From assembly GCF_039536745.1 (NCBI RefSeq), contig NZ_BAAAZE010000008.1, positions 62,001-126,000 of the forward strand: 64,000 nucleotides of DNA, in the 5' to 3' direction. The position numbers and the translations under genes are program-made. The DNA comes from Actimicrobium antarcticum (GTDB taxonomy: Bacteria > Pseudomonadota > Gammaproteobacteria > Burkholderiales > Burkholderiaceae_D). Below the pieces are notes generated by a model that did no database searches, was not told where the DNA came from, and saw nothing but the letters and a program-made list of their open reading frames with translations. Below, piece after piece: positions 26,454-35,071 of the stretch; position 1 is the stretch's first letter, and each line of letters starts with the position of its first letter.

Positions 26454-26954
26454 ATGACAGTGGTTCCCGATTTTATTCTTGGTAGCGGTGATGTCCACGC
26501 ACGATTTTGCGCAATCACTGAGGTGCTGGGCAAACTGGTGTCCGTGGCACCGCAGTCCCTCAGCCTTGCGCAGTTAGCGCAGAGTACCGGCAGGACTGCG
26601 CGAGAGCTTGGCAAGCGATGTCTGGAACTGGCGCGCAATGGCTTGATCACTGAAACGACCAATGGTTTGTGGCAACTGGCTGTCGACCCGGCCGAGGTGA
26701 CTCTGGAAGATGTCTACCGCTGCGTCACTTTCGCAGCAACGCCGCCCTCCAGAACGGCGTTGAAGCCGGTGGTACATCATGCCAATCTTGCGGTTGACCT
26801 GCTCCTGATGCAGGCCGCGATTGCCATCAACCAGAGCATGCACCAGCATCTTCGGCAATTTTCGCTGGACCGGCTGAAGCCAGCGGCGCAACCGCCGTTT
26901 CCCGCCGGGCGGCAGGCGCTACGCGGATTAAATTACAATAACCCTCCGATCTGA
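26454..26954 (+). CDS. Rrf2-like winged-helix protein, paralogue 2
   Basis: A tandem paralogue of the preceding gene, about 166 residues. The shared blocks are PDFILGS/DDFILGD at the start, CAITEVLGKLVSVAPQSLSL, VTLEDVYRCV in the middle and AINQSMHQHLRQFSLDRL near the end. The frame is open from 26382, but the ATG at 26454 has a GGAG ribosome binding site at the right distance and aligns with the paralogue's start. No Rrf2 cluster cysteines are present. The asparaginase-domain gene starts only 28 bp downstream, so the two may be cotranscribed. Confidence 0.75.
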   Translation: MTVVPDFILGSGDVHARFCAITEVLGKLVSVAPQSLSLAQLAQSTGRTARELGKRCLELARNGLITETTNGLWQLAVDPAEVTLEDVYRCVTFAATPPSRTALKPVVHHANLAVDLLLMQAAIAINQSMHQHLRQFSLDRLKPAAQPPFPAGRQALRGLNYNNPPI

Positions 26955-26982
26955 TCTTCAACAGGCGACCCGCCTGCTTCCC

Positions 26983-27468
26983 ATGACGTTACGCGTAATC
27001 GCCACCGGTGGTACTTTTGATAAACATTACGATGAGATTGCTGGCAAGCTGACCTTTGGCGCAGGGCATCTCGCAGGTGCCATCAAACGCGCCCGGCTGA
27101 CACTGCCTGTGGTACTGGAAGAATTACCGTTCCTGGATTCTCTGGAGATGCAGGACGCGGACCGCGAACGCATACGCGACTGCTGCCTTGCCTCAATCGA
27201 GACGGCCATCGTCATCATTCATGGCACCGACACCATGCGCGAAACTGCCGCAGTGCTCGGGTCTGCCGGGATACCAAAAACGATTGTTCTGACAGGAGCG
27301 ATGATCCCCTACGAAATTGCCAATTCCGACGCCTTGTTCAATTTCGGTTTCGCCTGCGCGATGGCGCAAGTCTTGCCACATGGTGTTTATGTAGCAATGA
27401 ACGGTCAGTACTTCGACTGGAGCAACGTGCAAAAAAACCGCATTGCTGGCGTGTTCGAGACTAGCTGA
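26983..27468 (+). CDS. single-domain asparaginase-like protein
   Basis: The 161 residues correspond only to the N-terminal domain of bacterial L-asparaginase (usual length about 330). The first catalytic motif ATGGTFDKHY lies at residues 7-16, with the nucleophile-type threonine in TGGT. The second, IIHGTDTMRETA, is near residue 78, and LTGAM follows. The small C-terminal domain that completes the substrate pocket in the dimer is absent, and the frame stops cleanly (ETS-stop) with no remnant behind it. Short proteins of this type occur intact elsewhere, so this is probably not a truncation. Activity is unproven. Confidence 0.85.
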   Translation: MTLRVIATGGTFDKHYDEIAGKLTFGAGHLAGAIKRARLTLPVVLEELPFLDSLEMQDADRERIRDCCLASIETAIVIIHGTDTMRETAAVLGSAGIPKTIVLTGAMIPYEIANSDALFNFGFACAMAQVLPHGVYVAMNGQYFDWSNVQKNRIAGVFETS

Positions 27469-27602
27469 CCGCATTGCGGTACAGCGACTTCCACGGCCCG
27501 CAATTTTTTTGTATACCATCCCTGTGACTTCCGCCTTGCCTTGAGCAAAGCTCGCGCGTCCGGCAAAGAGCTTTGCTGCGGAATTTTCAGGAGCACTACC
27601 TC

Positions 27603-28556
27603 ATGATTCAGTCCCGACGATTTGCTGCCCATCTTGCTTCGCTGGCACTGGCACTAGCACTGTCGGCTTGCGGCGGCGGCGGGGCATCGACAGCGACGCC
27701 GGCAACCGACCAGAGCGCGGTCCGCACAATCGCCGACCCCGGTGCCCCAGTTTTGACCGGCAACACCGCGACAGATGGATTCAATCAGATTAATTTTCGT
27801 CGCCAGCAAATGGGACTGACGGTCCTGAGTCGCAACAGGCAAGTGGATATCGCCGCCCAGGGGCACTCGAATTACCAGAAAATCAACGACACGATTACCC
27901 ACACACAGATTCCGGGAAGCCAGGGCTTTACCGGTACCGAGGTAGCGAACCGTCTGACTGCTGCCAATTACGCATTCACGTCGACCACCGGCTACGCGTT
28001 CGGCGAAGTCATTGCCGCAAGCGGTGACTTGTCAGGTGCCGCCAATGCAGATGATCTGATTACGGCCATCTATCATCGGTTCGTCATTTTCGAACCGAAA
28101 TTCAAGGAAGCTGGCGCCGGATCGGCGGGATTGAGTGCCACTGGCTATAACTTTTTTACGGTAGATTTCACGGCCAACGGCTTGAGCGGTGGTGTCGGTA
28201 CAGGCCAACTCGCCGTCTATCCGTTCACCGGCCAACAAAATGTATCGCCAATTTTTTACAGCGATCAGGAATCACCTGATCCGATTCCCGGTCAGAATGC
28301 GGTCGGTTACCCGGTCAGCGTCCATGCTGATATCGATGCAACCGTCCTGACGCAGCGATTCACGATCACGCCGCGCGGCGGCGTTGCACTTGCCACGCGC
28401 TTGCTGATTCATGCTGACGATCCTGAAACACCGACATCAGCGGCAGCGATTGTTCCCCTCACCGTGTTGACCGCAGCGACCATTTACGATGTCCAGTTCA
28501 TCGGTACGGTATCCGGAGTGGCTGTAACGCGTAACTGGTCGTTCACCACGCGCTGA
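27603..28556 (+). CDS. CAP-domain (SCP/PR-1) lipoprotein
   Basis: A secreted or outer-membrane lipoprotein of 317 residues. The signal peptide MIQSRRFAAHLASLALALAL is followed by the lipobox LSAC, with Cys23 as the lipidation site, then a glycine tract. A CAP/SCP-like domain occupies about residues 55-190 (NQINFRRQQMGLTVLSRN, AAQGHSNYQKINDTITHT). A beta-rich region of about 100 residues ends the protein (VQFIGTVSGVAVTRNWSF). The start at 27603 is chosen because it gives a clean signal peptide; GAGC upstream is a weak ribosome binding site. Function of bacterial CAP proteins is largely unknown. Confidence 0.85.
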   Translation: MIQSRRFAAHLASLALALALSACGGGGASTATPATDQSAVRTIADPGAPVLTGNTATDGFNQINFRRQQMGLTVLSRNRQVDIAAQGHSNYQKINDTITHTQIPGSQGFTGTEVANRLTAANYAFTSTTGYAFGEVIAASGDLSGAANADDLITAIYHRFVIFEPKFKEAGAGSAGLSATGYNFFTVDFTANGLSGGVGTGQLAVYPFTGQQNVSPIFYSDQESPDPIPGQNAVGYPVSVHADIDATVLTQRFTITPRGGVALATRLLIHADDPETPTSAAAIVPLTVLTAATIYDVQFIGTVSGVAVTRNWSFTTR

Positions 28557-28611
28557 GCAGCCAAGAACAGATCGATTTCCTTAAAATAACTTTTGCTATA
28601 CATCGAAGCGG

Positions 28612-28649
28612 TTAGTGGTTAGTATTTTATCGTAACCAATACTCACTAA
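28612..28649. promoter_or_regulatory. imperfect inverted repeat in leader
   Basis: Arms TTAGTG-(GTT)-AGTATT and AATACT-CACTAA pair with one 3-base bulge around an 11-base loop. It lies 35 bp before the next start codon and is not followed by a T-run. It is therefore more likely an operator or leader structure than a terminator. Confidence 0.4.
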
Positions 28650-28683
28650 TTGGCAGCCTGTCGGCCGCCTTGAGGAAGCCCCG

Positions 28684-29190
28684 ATGTCAATTGCAGAGCA
28701 AAATCCTTTTCAGCTTGCCTTGATTCATTTCTGCGAGCGACGCGCAGATATCGACGTGCTAGGCCAGAAAATCGCCGAGAATGTCCGCAAGCTGACGCAG
28801 TTGCAGCAACAGGCGCTGCAGGTGAAAACCCACCTCGCGCGTTCACCGGGTAACGTGTTTGAACTCAGTGTGGTGCGACTACGTGCCGATATGTCACTAC
28901 TGACCGCCGACACCCGGCGCCTGGCAAAACTTGCGGGCGATCTGCATATTGAATTCATCGAAATTGCCGCACGCCATCTGGCCGAAAGCCGTTTGCGCAT
29001 GGCGCGACTGGTCAATCTGCAGGCGCAACATGCCGAGCAGTGTCCGGTCGATTTGCGCCAGCGTATCAATAGCGCCATCAATCAATGCCATAAAGAGGTC
29101 GAACAGATCATGGGCCTGATCGACCGCACCGGCTCATCGGTCGCGGTGTTGACGGTCACTACCGAGCAATTCTGTATGGCTTCCGGCTAA
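28684..29190 (+). CDS. hypothetical helical protein
   Basis: Not recognised. The 168-residue product is almost entirely predicted helix with heptad-like stretches (NVRKLTQLQQQALQVKTHLA, RRLAKLAGDLHIEFIEIAAR). It has no signal peptide, membrane segment or catalytic motif, so it is probably cytoplasmic and oligomeric. The ribosome binding site GAGGAAG precedes the ATG. It converges on mnmE with a 33-bp gap. A small dyad lies in its leader. Confidence 0.7.
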   Translation: MSIAEQNPFQLALIHFCERRADIDVLGQKIAENVRKLTQLQQQALQVKTHLARSPGNVFELSVVRLRADMSLLTADTRRLAKLAGDLHIEFIEIAARHLAESRLRMARLVNLQAQHAEQCPVDLRQRINSAINQCHKEVEQIMGLIDRTGSSVAVLTVTTEQFCMASG

Positions 29191-29223
29191 GCACTCGCGC
29201 GGCATATCGAAGCAAGTGCAGGT

Positions 29224-30612
29224 TTATTTCCCAATACAAAACCGACTAAAAATAACCCCAAGTAAATCATCCGAGGTGAACTCGCCCGTGATGCTGCTAA
29301 GCCGGTCTTGCGCCAAGCGTAACTCTTCGGCAAACAAGTCCAGCGCATGATCATTGAGCGCGGCATGTTCGGCAGCTGCGTTCAGGTGCAGCCGCGCAGC
29401 ACCGAGTGCTATCAGATGACGCTCCCGCGCCAGGTACAGCGATTCGCCGGTTTGCTGCCATCCGGCAAGCCGAAGTAACTCTGCGCGTAACAACTCCATT
29501 CCCAGCTTGTCCGTGGCGGACAAATAAATGTGTGTCGCGTTGTCCAGTCGATCGATGGCCGGCCGGTGTCCGGACAAATCGATCTTGTTCCAGACACGCA
29601 TGACCGGTACGTTGTCCGGAAAGCGCGCCGTGATGTGCTCGTCTGCCAGTGTCGGTCCGCGACAGGCATCGAGCATGTGGATGATGACATCGGCCTGCTC
29701 GACGGCAGCCCAGGTGCGCGCGATACCGATGCGTTCGACGTCATCGGCGGCGTCGGCGCTATCGCGAATCCCGGCGGTATCGATAATGTTGAGTGGAATG
29801 CCTTCGATCTGGATAGTTTCGGTCACCTTGTCGCGCGTGGTACCGGCAATTGGCGTGACGATGGCGACATCAGCGCCCGCTAACGCGTTCAGCAGAGATG
29901 ACTTGCCGACGTTCGGTTGGCCTGCCAGCACGATATTGAGGCCGTCGCGTAACAACGCACCTTGCGCGGCTTGCTGGAAGACCTGGTCCAGGCTGCTGCG
30001 GATGGTGTCGAGCTTGCCGCGCGCATCGGATTTTTCGAGGAAGTCGATTTCTTCCTCCGGAAAATCCAGCGTCGCTTCCACCAGCATGCGCAATTGAGTG
30101 ACCTGTTCGACCAGCGTGTGGATGATGCTGGAAAAGACCCCCGACAGCGATTGCGATGCAGAGCGTGCCGCCGCTTCAGTCGACGCTTCAATCAGGTCGG
30201 CGACGGCTTCGGCCTGGGCCAGGTCGAGCTTGTCATTGAGGAAGGCACGATGGGTAAATTCACCCGGCTGTGCCATGCGCAAATCAATGCCATTACCGGC
30301 TTGCAGGCAACGTGCCAGCAACAACTGCATCACCACCGGACCGCCATGTCCCTGCAGCTCGAGGACATCTTCGCCCGTATAAGAATGCGGCGCCTTGAAA
30401 TAGAGTGCCAATCCCTGATCAATCACGCTGCCATCGGCATCGACAAAATTCGTGTAAGTGGCATGCCGGGGTTGCAGGGCTGCGCCCTGCGGTAGCGTGC
30501 AAATGGCAGTAACCATGGTGCCGAGGTTTTTGCCGGAAACGCGCACCACGCCAATACCGCCGCGGCCTGGCGCCGTGGCGATCGCTACGATGGGAGAAGA
30601 GTCTAAAGTCAT
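29224..30612 (-). CDS. mnmE: tRNA modification GTPase MnmE
   Basis: A GTPase partner of MnmG in wobble-uridine modification of tRNA. The start at 30612 gives MTLDSSPIVAIATAPGRGGI, the family N-terminus, and 462 residues; the frame to 30675 is an extension. The formyl-THF-binding N-terminal domain (about 1-120) and helical domain come first. The G domain has P-loop GQPNVGKSSLLNALAG, DTAGIRD and the NKID-type WNKIDLSG. The C-terminal FCIGK ends in the conserved catalytic Cys. It follows the yidC operon after a terminator, in the usual order. Confidence 0.96.
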   Translation of the reverse strand: MTLDSSPIVAIATAPGRGGIGVVRVSGKNLGTMVTAICTLPQGAALQPRHATYTNFVDADGSVIDQGLALYFKAPHSYTGEDVLELQGHGGPVVMQLLLARCLQAGNGIDLRMAQPGEFTHRAFLNDKLDLAQAEAVADLIEASTEAAARSASQSLSGVFSSIIHTLVEQVTQLRMLVEATLDFPEEEIDFLEKSDARGKLDTIRSSLDQVFQQAAQGALLRDGLNIVLAGQPNVGKSSLLNALAGADVAIVTPIAGTTRDKVTETIQIEGIPLNIIDTAGIRDSADAADDVERIGIARTWAAVEQADVIIHMLDACRGPTLADEHITARFPDNVPVMRVWNKIDLSGHRPAIDRLDNATHIYLSATDKLGMELLRAELLRLAGWQQTGESLYLARERHLIALGAARLHLNAAAEHAALNDHALDLFAEELRLAQDRLSSITGEFTSDDLLGVIFSRFCIGK

Positions 30613-30649
30613 GAGCAATTCTAGCGTTTGTTGGAAAGTATCAATCAAT

Positions 30650-30680
30650 AAAAAAGCCCGTGAAAAACAATTCACGGGCC
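30650..30680 (-). terminator. terminator after yidC
   Basis: On the minus strand the perfect 9-bp stem GCCCGTGAA / TTCACGGGC is followed by a run of T. It lies about 22 bp after the yidC stop and separates the rpmH-rnpA-yidD-yidC unit from mnmE. Confidence 0.85.
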
Positions 30681-30702
30681 TTGAACAACGGGTACGCCGG
30701 TA

Positions 30703-32349
30703 TCAAGCCAGCTTCTGTTCCGCTTTCTTGGTGATCACCCATTGCTGGGCAATCGACAATACGTTATTGACGACCCAGTACAGCACCAGTCCGGACGGGA
30801 AGAAGAAGAACATGACCGAGAAAATAATCGGCATGAACATCATGACCTTGGCCTGCATCGGGTCGGGTGGCGTTGGATTGAGCTTGGTCTGGATGAACAT
30901 CGAGATGGCCATCAGCACCGGCAGGATGTAGAACGGGTCGGGTGAGGCGAGGTCATGAATCCAGCCCAGCCACGGCGCGTTACGCATCTCTACGCTGGCC
31001 AGCAGAACCCAGTACAGCGAAATGAAGACCGGGATCTGCACCACGATCGGCAGGCAACCACCGAGCGGGTTGATTTTTTCGGTTTTGTACAGCTCCATCA
31101 TGGACTGATTCATTTTTTGCGGATCGCCTTTGAAGCGCTCGCGGATCGCCGTCATTTTCGGCGTGACCAACTTCATTTTTGCCATGCTGCGATAACTTGC
31201 GGCAGACAGGGGGAAGAATGCCAGTTTGATCATGATCGTCAACACGATGATGGTCCAGCCCCAGTTGCCGAGGATTTTATGGATCTGCGTCATCAGCCAG
31301 AAAATCGGCTTGGCGATGATGGTCAGCCAGCCATAGTCCTTGACCAGATCCAGGCCCTGGGCAGTCTGTTCGAGTACCGCCGATTCCTGCGGACCGGAAT
31401 ACAGTTGCGTATCGAGTGACGTGCTTGCGCCAGCAGCAATGCTGCCCAGCGGTACGATGCTACCGACGGCGTACAGATTGGTGCCGACCTTTTTCGTGAA
31501 AATTTCGCGTTGGGTCTTGGCTGGCAGGACGAAGGCTGAGACGAAGTAGTGCTGAATCAATGCAATCCAGCCGTTGTCAGCCTTGGTGGCGTGCTCTTCG
31601 GTACCTTTTTCGATTTTATCGAAAGTCAGCTTCTGGAATTTGTCGGTATCGGTGTAGACAGCGGGACCGGTGAAGGTGCTGTAGAACGAGGACTCACCGG
31701 CTGGCTTGCTGCCGTCGCGAACGAGTTGCAGGTAAAGCGATGGCGACACCGCCGTAGCGCCGGTATTGGTGACATCGTGCTTCAGGTCGATGTGGTAGTC
31801 GCCGCGCTTGAACGTGTAGGTCTTGGTCAGCTTGACGCCGCCCTGCTCGGCATCCATTACCACCTGCAGTGCGCCGCTGGAGTCCATGGTGCGCACGCCC
31901 GGCCTGGCGGTGAAGAGCGATTTGTGACTAGGGAAGTCGCCACCGATCAGACCCGTGTCAGCCAGATAGGTACGGCTGGCGCTACTGTCAAACAGGACCA
32001 CATTCTTGGTCTTGTCCACAGTATCGACGTGCTTGAGCAGCTCAAGTCGCTTCAGTTCTCCGCCCAGCGTGTCGATGTCTGCCTTGAAGACATCGGTCGT
32101 GATGGTGATGGTTTCGCCCTTGGTGGCAGGTGCCGTTGCGATACCGGATGCGGTCGTTACACCGGACGCTGGCAAGCTGGCAGTAGGTGTGGCTGGTGTG
32201 GCTGGCGTGGTTGTGGCTGCCGGTTTTACTTGTTCGCTGGCGCCAGGAAACAGCATTGGTGGCTTGCCATTATGCTGCTGCCATTTGTCCCATAGCATCA
32301 ATATTGACAAGGAAAACACAACCCACAGCACGGTACGTCGGATATCCAT
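30703..32349 (-). CDS. yidC: membrane protein insertase YidC
   Basis: Inserts and folds inner-membrane proteins alone or with SecYEG. The 548 residues show an N-terminal signal-anchor (RTVLWVVFSLSILMLW) and a large periplasmic beta domain after a Ala/Thr/Pro-rich linker. The conserved five-helix core runs from about residue 350, with the landmarks PLSAASYRSMAKMKLV and GGCLPIVVQIPVFISLYWVL. It is the last gene of the rpmH-rnpA-yidD-yidC operon, 42 bp behind yidD, and is followed by a strong terminator. Confidence 0.96.
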   Translation of the reverse strand: MDIRRTVLWVVFSLSILMLWDKWQQHNGKPPMLFPGASEQVKPAATTTPATPATPTASLPASGVTTASGIATAPATKGETITITTDVFKADIDTLGGELKRLELLKHVDTVDKTKNVVLFDSSASRTYLADTGLIGGDFPSHKSLFTARPGVRTMDSSGALQVVMDAEQGGVKLTKTYTFKRGDYHIDLKHDVTNTGATAVSPSLYLQLVRDGSKPAGESSFYSTFTGPAVYTDTDKFQKLTFDKIEKGTEEHATKADNGWIALIQHYFVSAFVLPAKTQREIFTKKVGTNLYAVGSIVPLGSIAAGASTSLDTQLYSGPQESAVLEQTAQGLDLVKDYGWLTIIAKPIFWLMTQIHKILGNWGWTIIVLTIMIKLAFFPLSAASYRSMAKMKLVTPKMTAIRERFKGDPQKMNQSMMELYKTEKINPLGGCLPIVVQIPVFISLYWVLLASVEMRNAPWLGWIHDLASPDPFYILPVLMAISMFIQTKLNPTPPDPMQAKVMMFMPIIFSVMFFFFPSGLVLYWVVNNVLSIAQQWVITKKAEQKLA

Positions 32350-32391
32350 AAGTGTTTTAAATAATTGAGTAGTGGTCAGGAATTAAGGAAT

Positions 32392-32661
32392 TCAGGAATG
32401 GGGATGATTGCAGGTCGATGCCGATGCAGGTTCAGCGTCGATGGCGCCGCGCGTCGGCACCGGATCAATTCCGCCCGGATGCCACGGATGGCATCTGGCA
32501 AGACGCTTGGCCGCGAGGATACCGCCTTTCAGGGCACCGTGCTCGCTAATTGCCTGTGCTGCATAGTTGGAGCAACTGGGATAAAACCGGCAGTTCTGGC
32601 CAAGAAACGGGCTAATCCCCAACTGATATCCACGCAAGAAAAGCAGCATGAGCGTCTTCAC
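32392..32661 (-). CDS. yidD: membrane protein insertion efficiency factor YidD
   Basis: A small membrane-associated protein that helps YidC-dependent insertion. The GTG at 32661 gives 89 residues beginning with the usual (V/M)KTLMLLFLRGYQLGISPFL; the open frame to 32787 lies inside rnpA. The diagnostic block is CRFYPSCSNYAAQAI, followed by RLARCHPWHPGGIDPVP. The GTG overlaps the rnpA stop by four bases (GTGA), showing translational coupling. Confidence 0.93.
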   Translation of the reverse strand: MKTLMLLFLRGYQLGISPFLGQNCRFYPSCSNYAAQAISEHGALKGGILAAKRLARCHPWHPGGIDPVPTRGAIDAEPASASTCNHPHS

Positions 32662-33041
32662 GATCGGGCCTCCGGGCGCTGCGAAGCAAACAGGCGCAGC
32701 AATTCGGACCGTAATTCGCGTTTCAGGCTGGCCGTGGTGGCGGGCCCTTTGCGCACGTTGACCGGTTTTGACAATCTGACGATGCAATCGATAGGCGGCA
32801 GTTCGGCGATCCGGAACAATTCGCGCGTGGTGCGCTTGATGGTGTTACGCGTCACGGCGCGCGGCGCCAGTCGCTTGGCAGCCACCACGCCAAGGCGGGC
32901 ATGGGTCAGTTGATTGACGCGGGTGTACAGCACGAAATGGGCTGTACGATACACGGGCCGCAAACGAAAAACGGATGAAAATTCATCCGTTTTAACGATG
33001 CGCCGTTCGCGTGCAAAGTCCTGTGAACGAGCGCCGGTCAC
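32658..33041 (-). CDS. rnpA: ribonuclease P protein component
   Basis: Protein cofactor of RNase P, which matures tRNA 5' ends. The 127 residues start with GTG. The family features are the aromatic, basic N-terminal part (RIVKTDEFSSVFRLRPVYR), LGVVAAKRLAPRAVTRNTIKR and the helix TTRELFRIAEL, which together form the RNR-type RNA-binding motif. It lies 27 bp after rpmH and overlaps yidD, the standard order. Confidence 0.95.
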   Translation of the reverse strand: MTGARSQDFARERRIVKTDEFSSVFRLRPVYRTAHFVLYTRVNQLTHARLGVVAAKRLAPRAVTRNTIKRTTRELFRIAELPPIDCIVRLSKPVNVRKGPATTASLKRELRSELLRLFASQRPEARS

Positions 33042-33068
33042 GCCAGCTTCAAGCCGTTGCGACAGGTC

Positions 33069-33203
33069 TTAAGCGGCCAGGCGCTTACGACCCTTGCTGC
33101 GACGTGCGTTAAGCACTGCGCGGCCACCGCGGGTTGCCATGCGTGCGCGGAAGCCATGGGTACGCTTGCGGCGAACGACGGAAGGTTGATAAGTACGTTT
33201 CAT
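33069..33203 (-). CDS. rpmH: 50S ribosomal protein L34
   Basis: A 44-residue ribosomal protein, readable as MKRTYQPSVVRRKRTHGFRA then RMATRGGRAVLNARRSKGRK and RLAA-stop. It is highly basic and matches the family end to end. It is first in the rnpA-yidD-yidC operon; the promoter must lie in the 420-bp gap shared with dnaA. GAGACC before the ATG is the likely ribosome binding site. Confidence 0.97.
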   Translation of the reverse strand: MKRTYQPSVVRRKRTHGFRARMATRGGRAVLNARRSKGRKRLAA

Positions 33204-33622
33204 TATGGTCTCGCTAATCAGCAGAAAAAAATCGGAGTATTAAAGCCGGAGTATGAAGGCTCGCGGAATGTTCAGGCCCGGGTTTGACGATGCGTCCCAA
33301 TGCCCGAAAGCGCTTCATTCGTTCTTCACTCTGTACCCAGAGGCGGATGAAGCTGCTAACGGCAACAGCATGGTTCGCAAGCGGGTGAACAGTGAACCCG
33401 GGATTAGACAGCACTTTCCGTTGCCTTGTCAATTACTTAGAGACATTTCCTCACGCGCGCCGGAGCGTCGTCCGGTGCCGAAATAGTCGCCCGCGCCTGT
33501 GGATAACTCTTCCCGTCAAGGGTAGAATACGCCAGCGCGCGGCCTGCCCTCGCTGACGACCACGACCAGTCTGCGGGGAATGACCACATGGCCCCCGCCT
33601 CCCCTTTTTCATTTAGAGATGC
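33204..33622. other. rpmH-dnaA intergenic region with a single DnaA box
   Basis: 419 bp with divergent promoters for rpmH and dnaA. One perfect DnaA box TGTGGATAA lies at 33498-33506, suited to dnaA autoregulation. No AT-rich unwinding tract or box cluster follows it, unlike the region at 13.7-14.5 kb. In other betaproteobacteria this gap often holds oriC, so its poverty here is notable. A TAGAAT hexamer near 33523 could be a -10 element of dnaA, but no matching -35 was fixed. Confidence 0.65.
33498..33506 (-). promoter_or_regulatory. DnaA box upstream of dnaA
   Basis: TGTGGATAA, a perfect complement of TTATCCACA, 117 bp before the dnaA start. It probably serves autoregulation. Confidence 0.8.
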
Positions 33623-35017
33623 ATGGATAATTTCTGGCAAACCTGCTCCGCCCAGTTAGAGCAGGAATTAACGCCGCAGCAATTCAGCGCCTGGATCAAA
33701 CCGCTCATCCCGCTCGATTACGAAGATGGCCGCTTGCGCATTGCTGCGCCTAACCGGTTCAAGCTGGATTGGGTCAAAACGCAATTTGCCAATCGCATTA
33801 CGGTACTGGCTGGCCAATACTGGGAAGAGCCGATCGATGTGCAGTTCGTCCTCGACCCACGCCTCAACGCGCCGCGCAAACCCGCAGCGGCAATGCCCGC
33901 GGTGATACGTGCTGAAGCCAACGGTATCGACGGCATCCGTGGTACGGCCGATGGCCTGGTCGATCTGCCCCCGGTCGAGAGCGCCCCGCGACGTGATCAG
34001 AGCCGGGTTAACACTGCACTGACGTTCGACAGTTTCGTGACCGGCAAGGCCAATCAGCTGGCAAGAGCGGCGGCAATTCAGGTCGCCAGCAACCCCGGGG
34101 TTTCCTACAATCCGCTGTTCCTGTACGGCGGCGTCGGCCTCGGCAAGACCCATCTGATCCACGCGATTGGTAATCAGGTGATGGCAGATAATCCGTCCGC
34201 CAAGATCCGCTACATCCATGCCGAGCAGTATGTGCGTGACGTCGTGACCGCGTATCAGCGCAAGGGTTTCGACGACTTCAAGCGCTACTATCATTCGCTG
34301 GATGTGCTGCTGATCGATGATATTCAATTCTTCGGCGGCAAAAGCCGGACCCAGGAAGAATTCTTCTATGCGTTCGAGGCACTGATCGCCGCCAAGAAGC
34401 AGATCATCATCACCAGCGATACCTACCCGAAAGAAATCACCGGCATGGATGACCGCCTGATTTCGCGCTTCGACTCTGGCCTGACGGTAGCGGTGGAGCC
34501 ACCCGAACTGGAAATGCGGGTTGCAATTTTGCTGAAGAAAGCCAACCAGGAAGGCGTGAATTTTTCGGACGACGTGGCCTTCTTCGTGGCCAAGCACCTG
34601 CGCTCGAACGTGCGCGAGCTCGAAGGCGCACTGCGCAAGATCCTCGCGTTCTCGCGTTTTCATGGCAAGGACATCACGATCGAAGTGGTCAAGGATGCGT
34701 TGAAGGATTTGCTGTCGGTCCAGAATCGGCAGATTTCCGTTGAAAACATCCAGAAGACGGTCGCCGACTTTTTCAATATCAAGGTCGCCGACATGTACTC
34801 CAAAAAGCGCCCGGCCAACATTGCCCGGCCACGCCAGATCGCGATGTACCTGGCCAAGGAACTGACCCAGAAGAGCTTGCCGGAAATTGGCGACCTGTTC
34901 GGCGGGCGCGATCACACCACCGTGTTGCATGCGGTGCGCAAGATTGCCGCGGATCGCTCCAAAAATCCCGAATGCAATCATGAATTGCACGTACTGGAAC
35001 AAACACTGAAAGGCTGA
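33623..35017 (+). CDS. dnaA: chromosomal replication initiator protein DnaA
   Basis: An AAA+ initiator that binds DnaA boxes and opens oriC. The 464 residues show domain I (about 1-80, DNFWQTCSAQLEQELTPQQF), a linker, then AAA+ domain III with Walker A GGVGLGKTHL at 169-178 and Walker B LLIDDIQF. Domain IV carries the DNA-binding signature GGRDHTTVLHAV at 427-438. It heads the dnaA-dnaN-gyrB cluster. DnaA boxes lie upstream and just downstream of the gene. Confidence 0.98.
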   Translation: MDNFWQTCSAQLEQELTPQQFSAWIKPLIPLDYEDGRLRIAAPNRFKLDWVKTQFANRITVLAGQYWEEPIDVQFVLDPRLNAPRKPAAAMPAVIRAEANGIDGIRGTADGLVDLPPVESAPRRDQSRVNTALTFDSFVTGKANQLARAAAIQVASNPGVSYNPLFLYGGVGLGKTHLIHAIGNQVMADNPSAKIRYIHAEQYVRDVVTAYQRKGFDDFKRYYHSLDVLLIDDIQFFGGKSRTQEEFFYAFEALIAAKKQIIITSDTYPKEITGMDDRLISRFDSGLTVAVEPPELEMRVAILLKKANQEGVNFSDDVAFFVAKHLRSNVRELEGALRKILAFSRFHGKDITIEVVKDALKDLLSVQNRQISVENIQKTVADFFNIKVADMYSKKRPANIARPRQIAMYLAKELTQKSLPEIGDLFGGRDHTTVLHAVRKIAADRSKNPECNHELHVLEQTLKG

Positions 35018-35021
35018 GCGA

Positions 35022-35071
35022 CCGCTGCCTGCCAGCCTGTGGATAACTCCACATGACATGGGTGGCAGCGG
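35022..35071. promoter_or_regulatory. DnaA box within an inverted repeat, dnaA-dnaN gap
   Basis: A perfect DnaA box TGTGGATAA at 35038-35046 lies between the arms CCGCTGCC (35022-35029) and GGCAGCGG (35064-35071). The arrangement could be an attenuator or a DnaA-sensitive element before dnaN. The rest of the 217-bp gap carries the dnaN leader. Confidence 0.5.
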
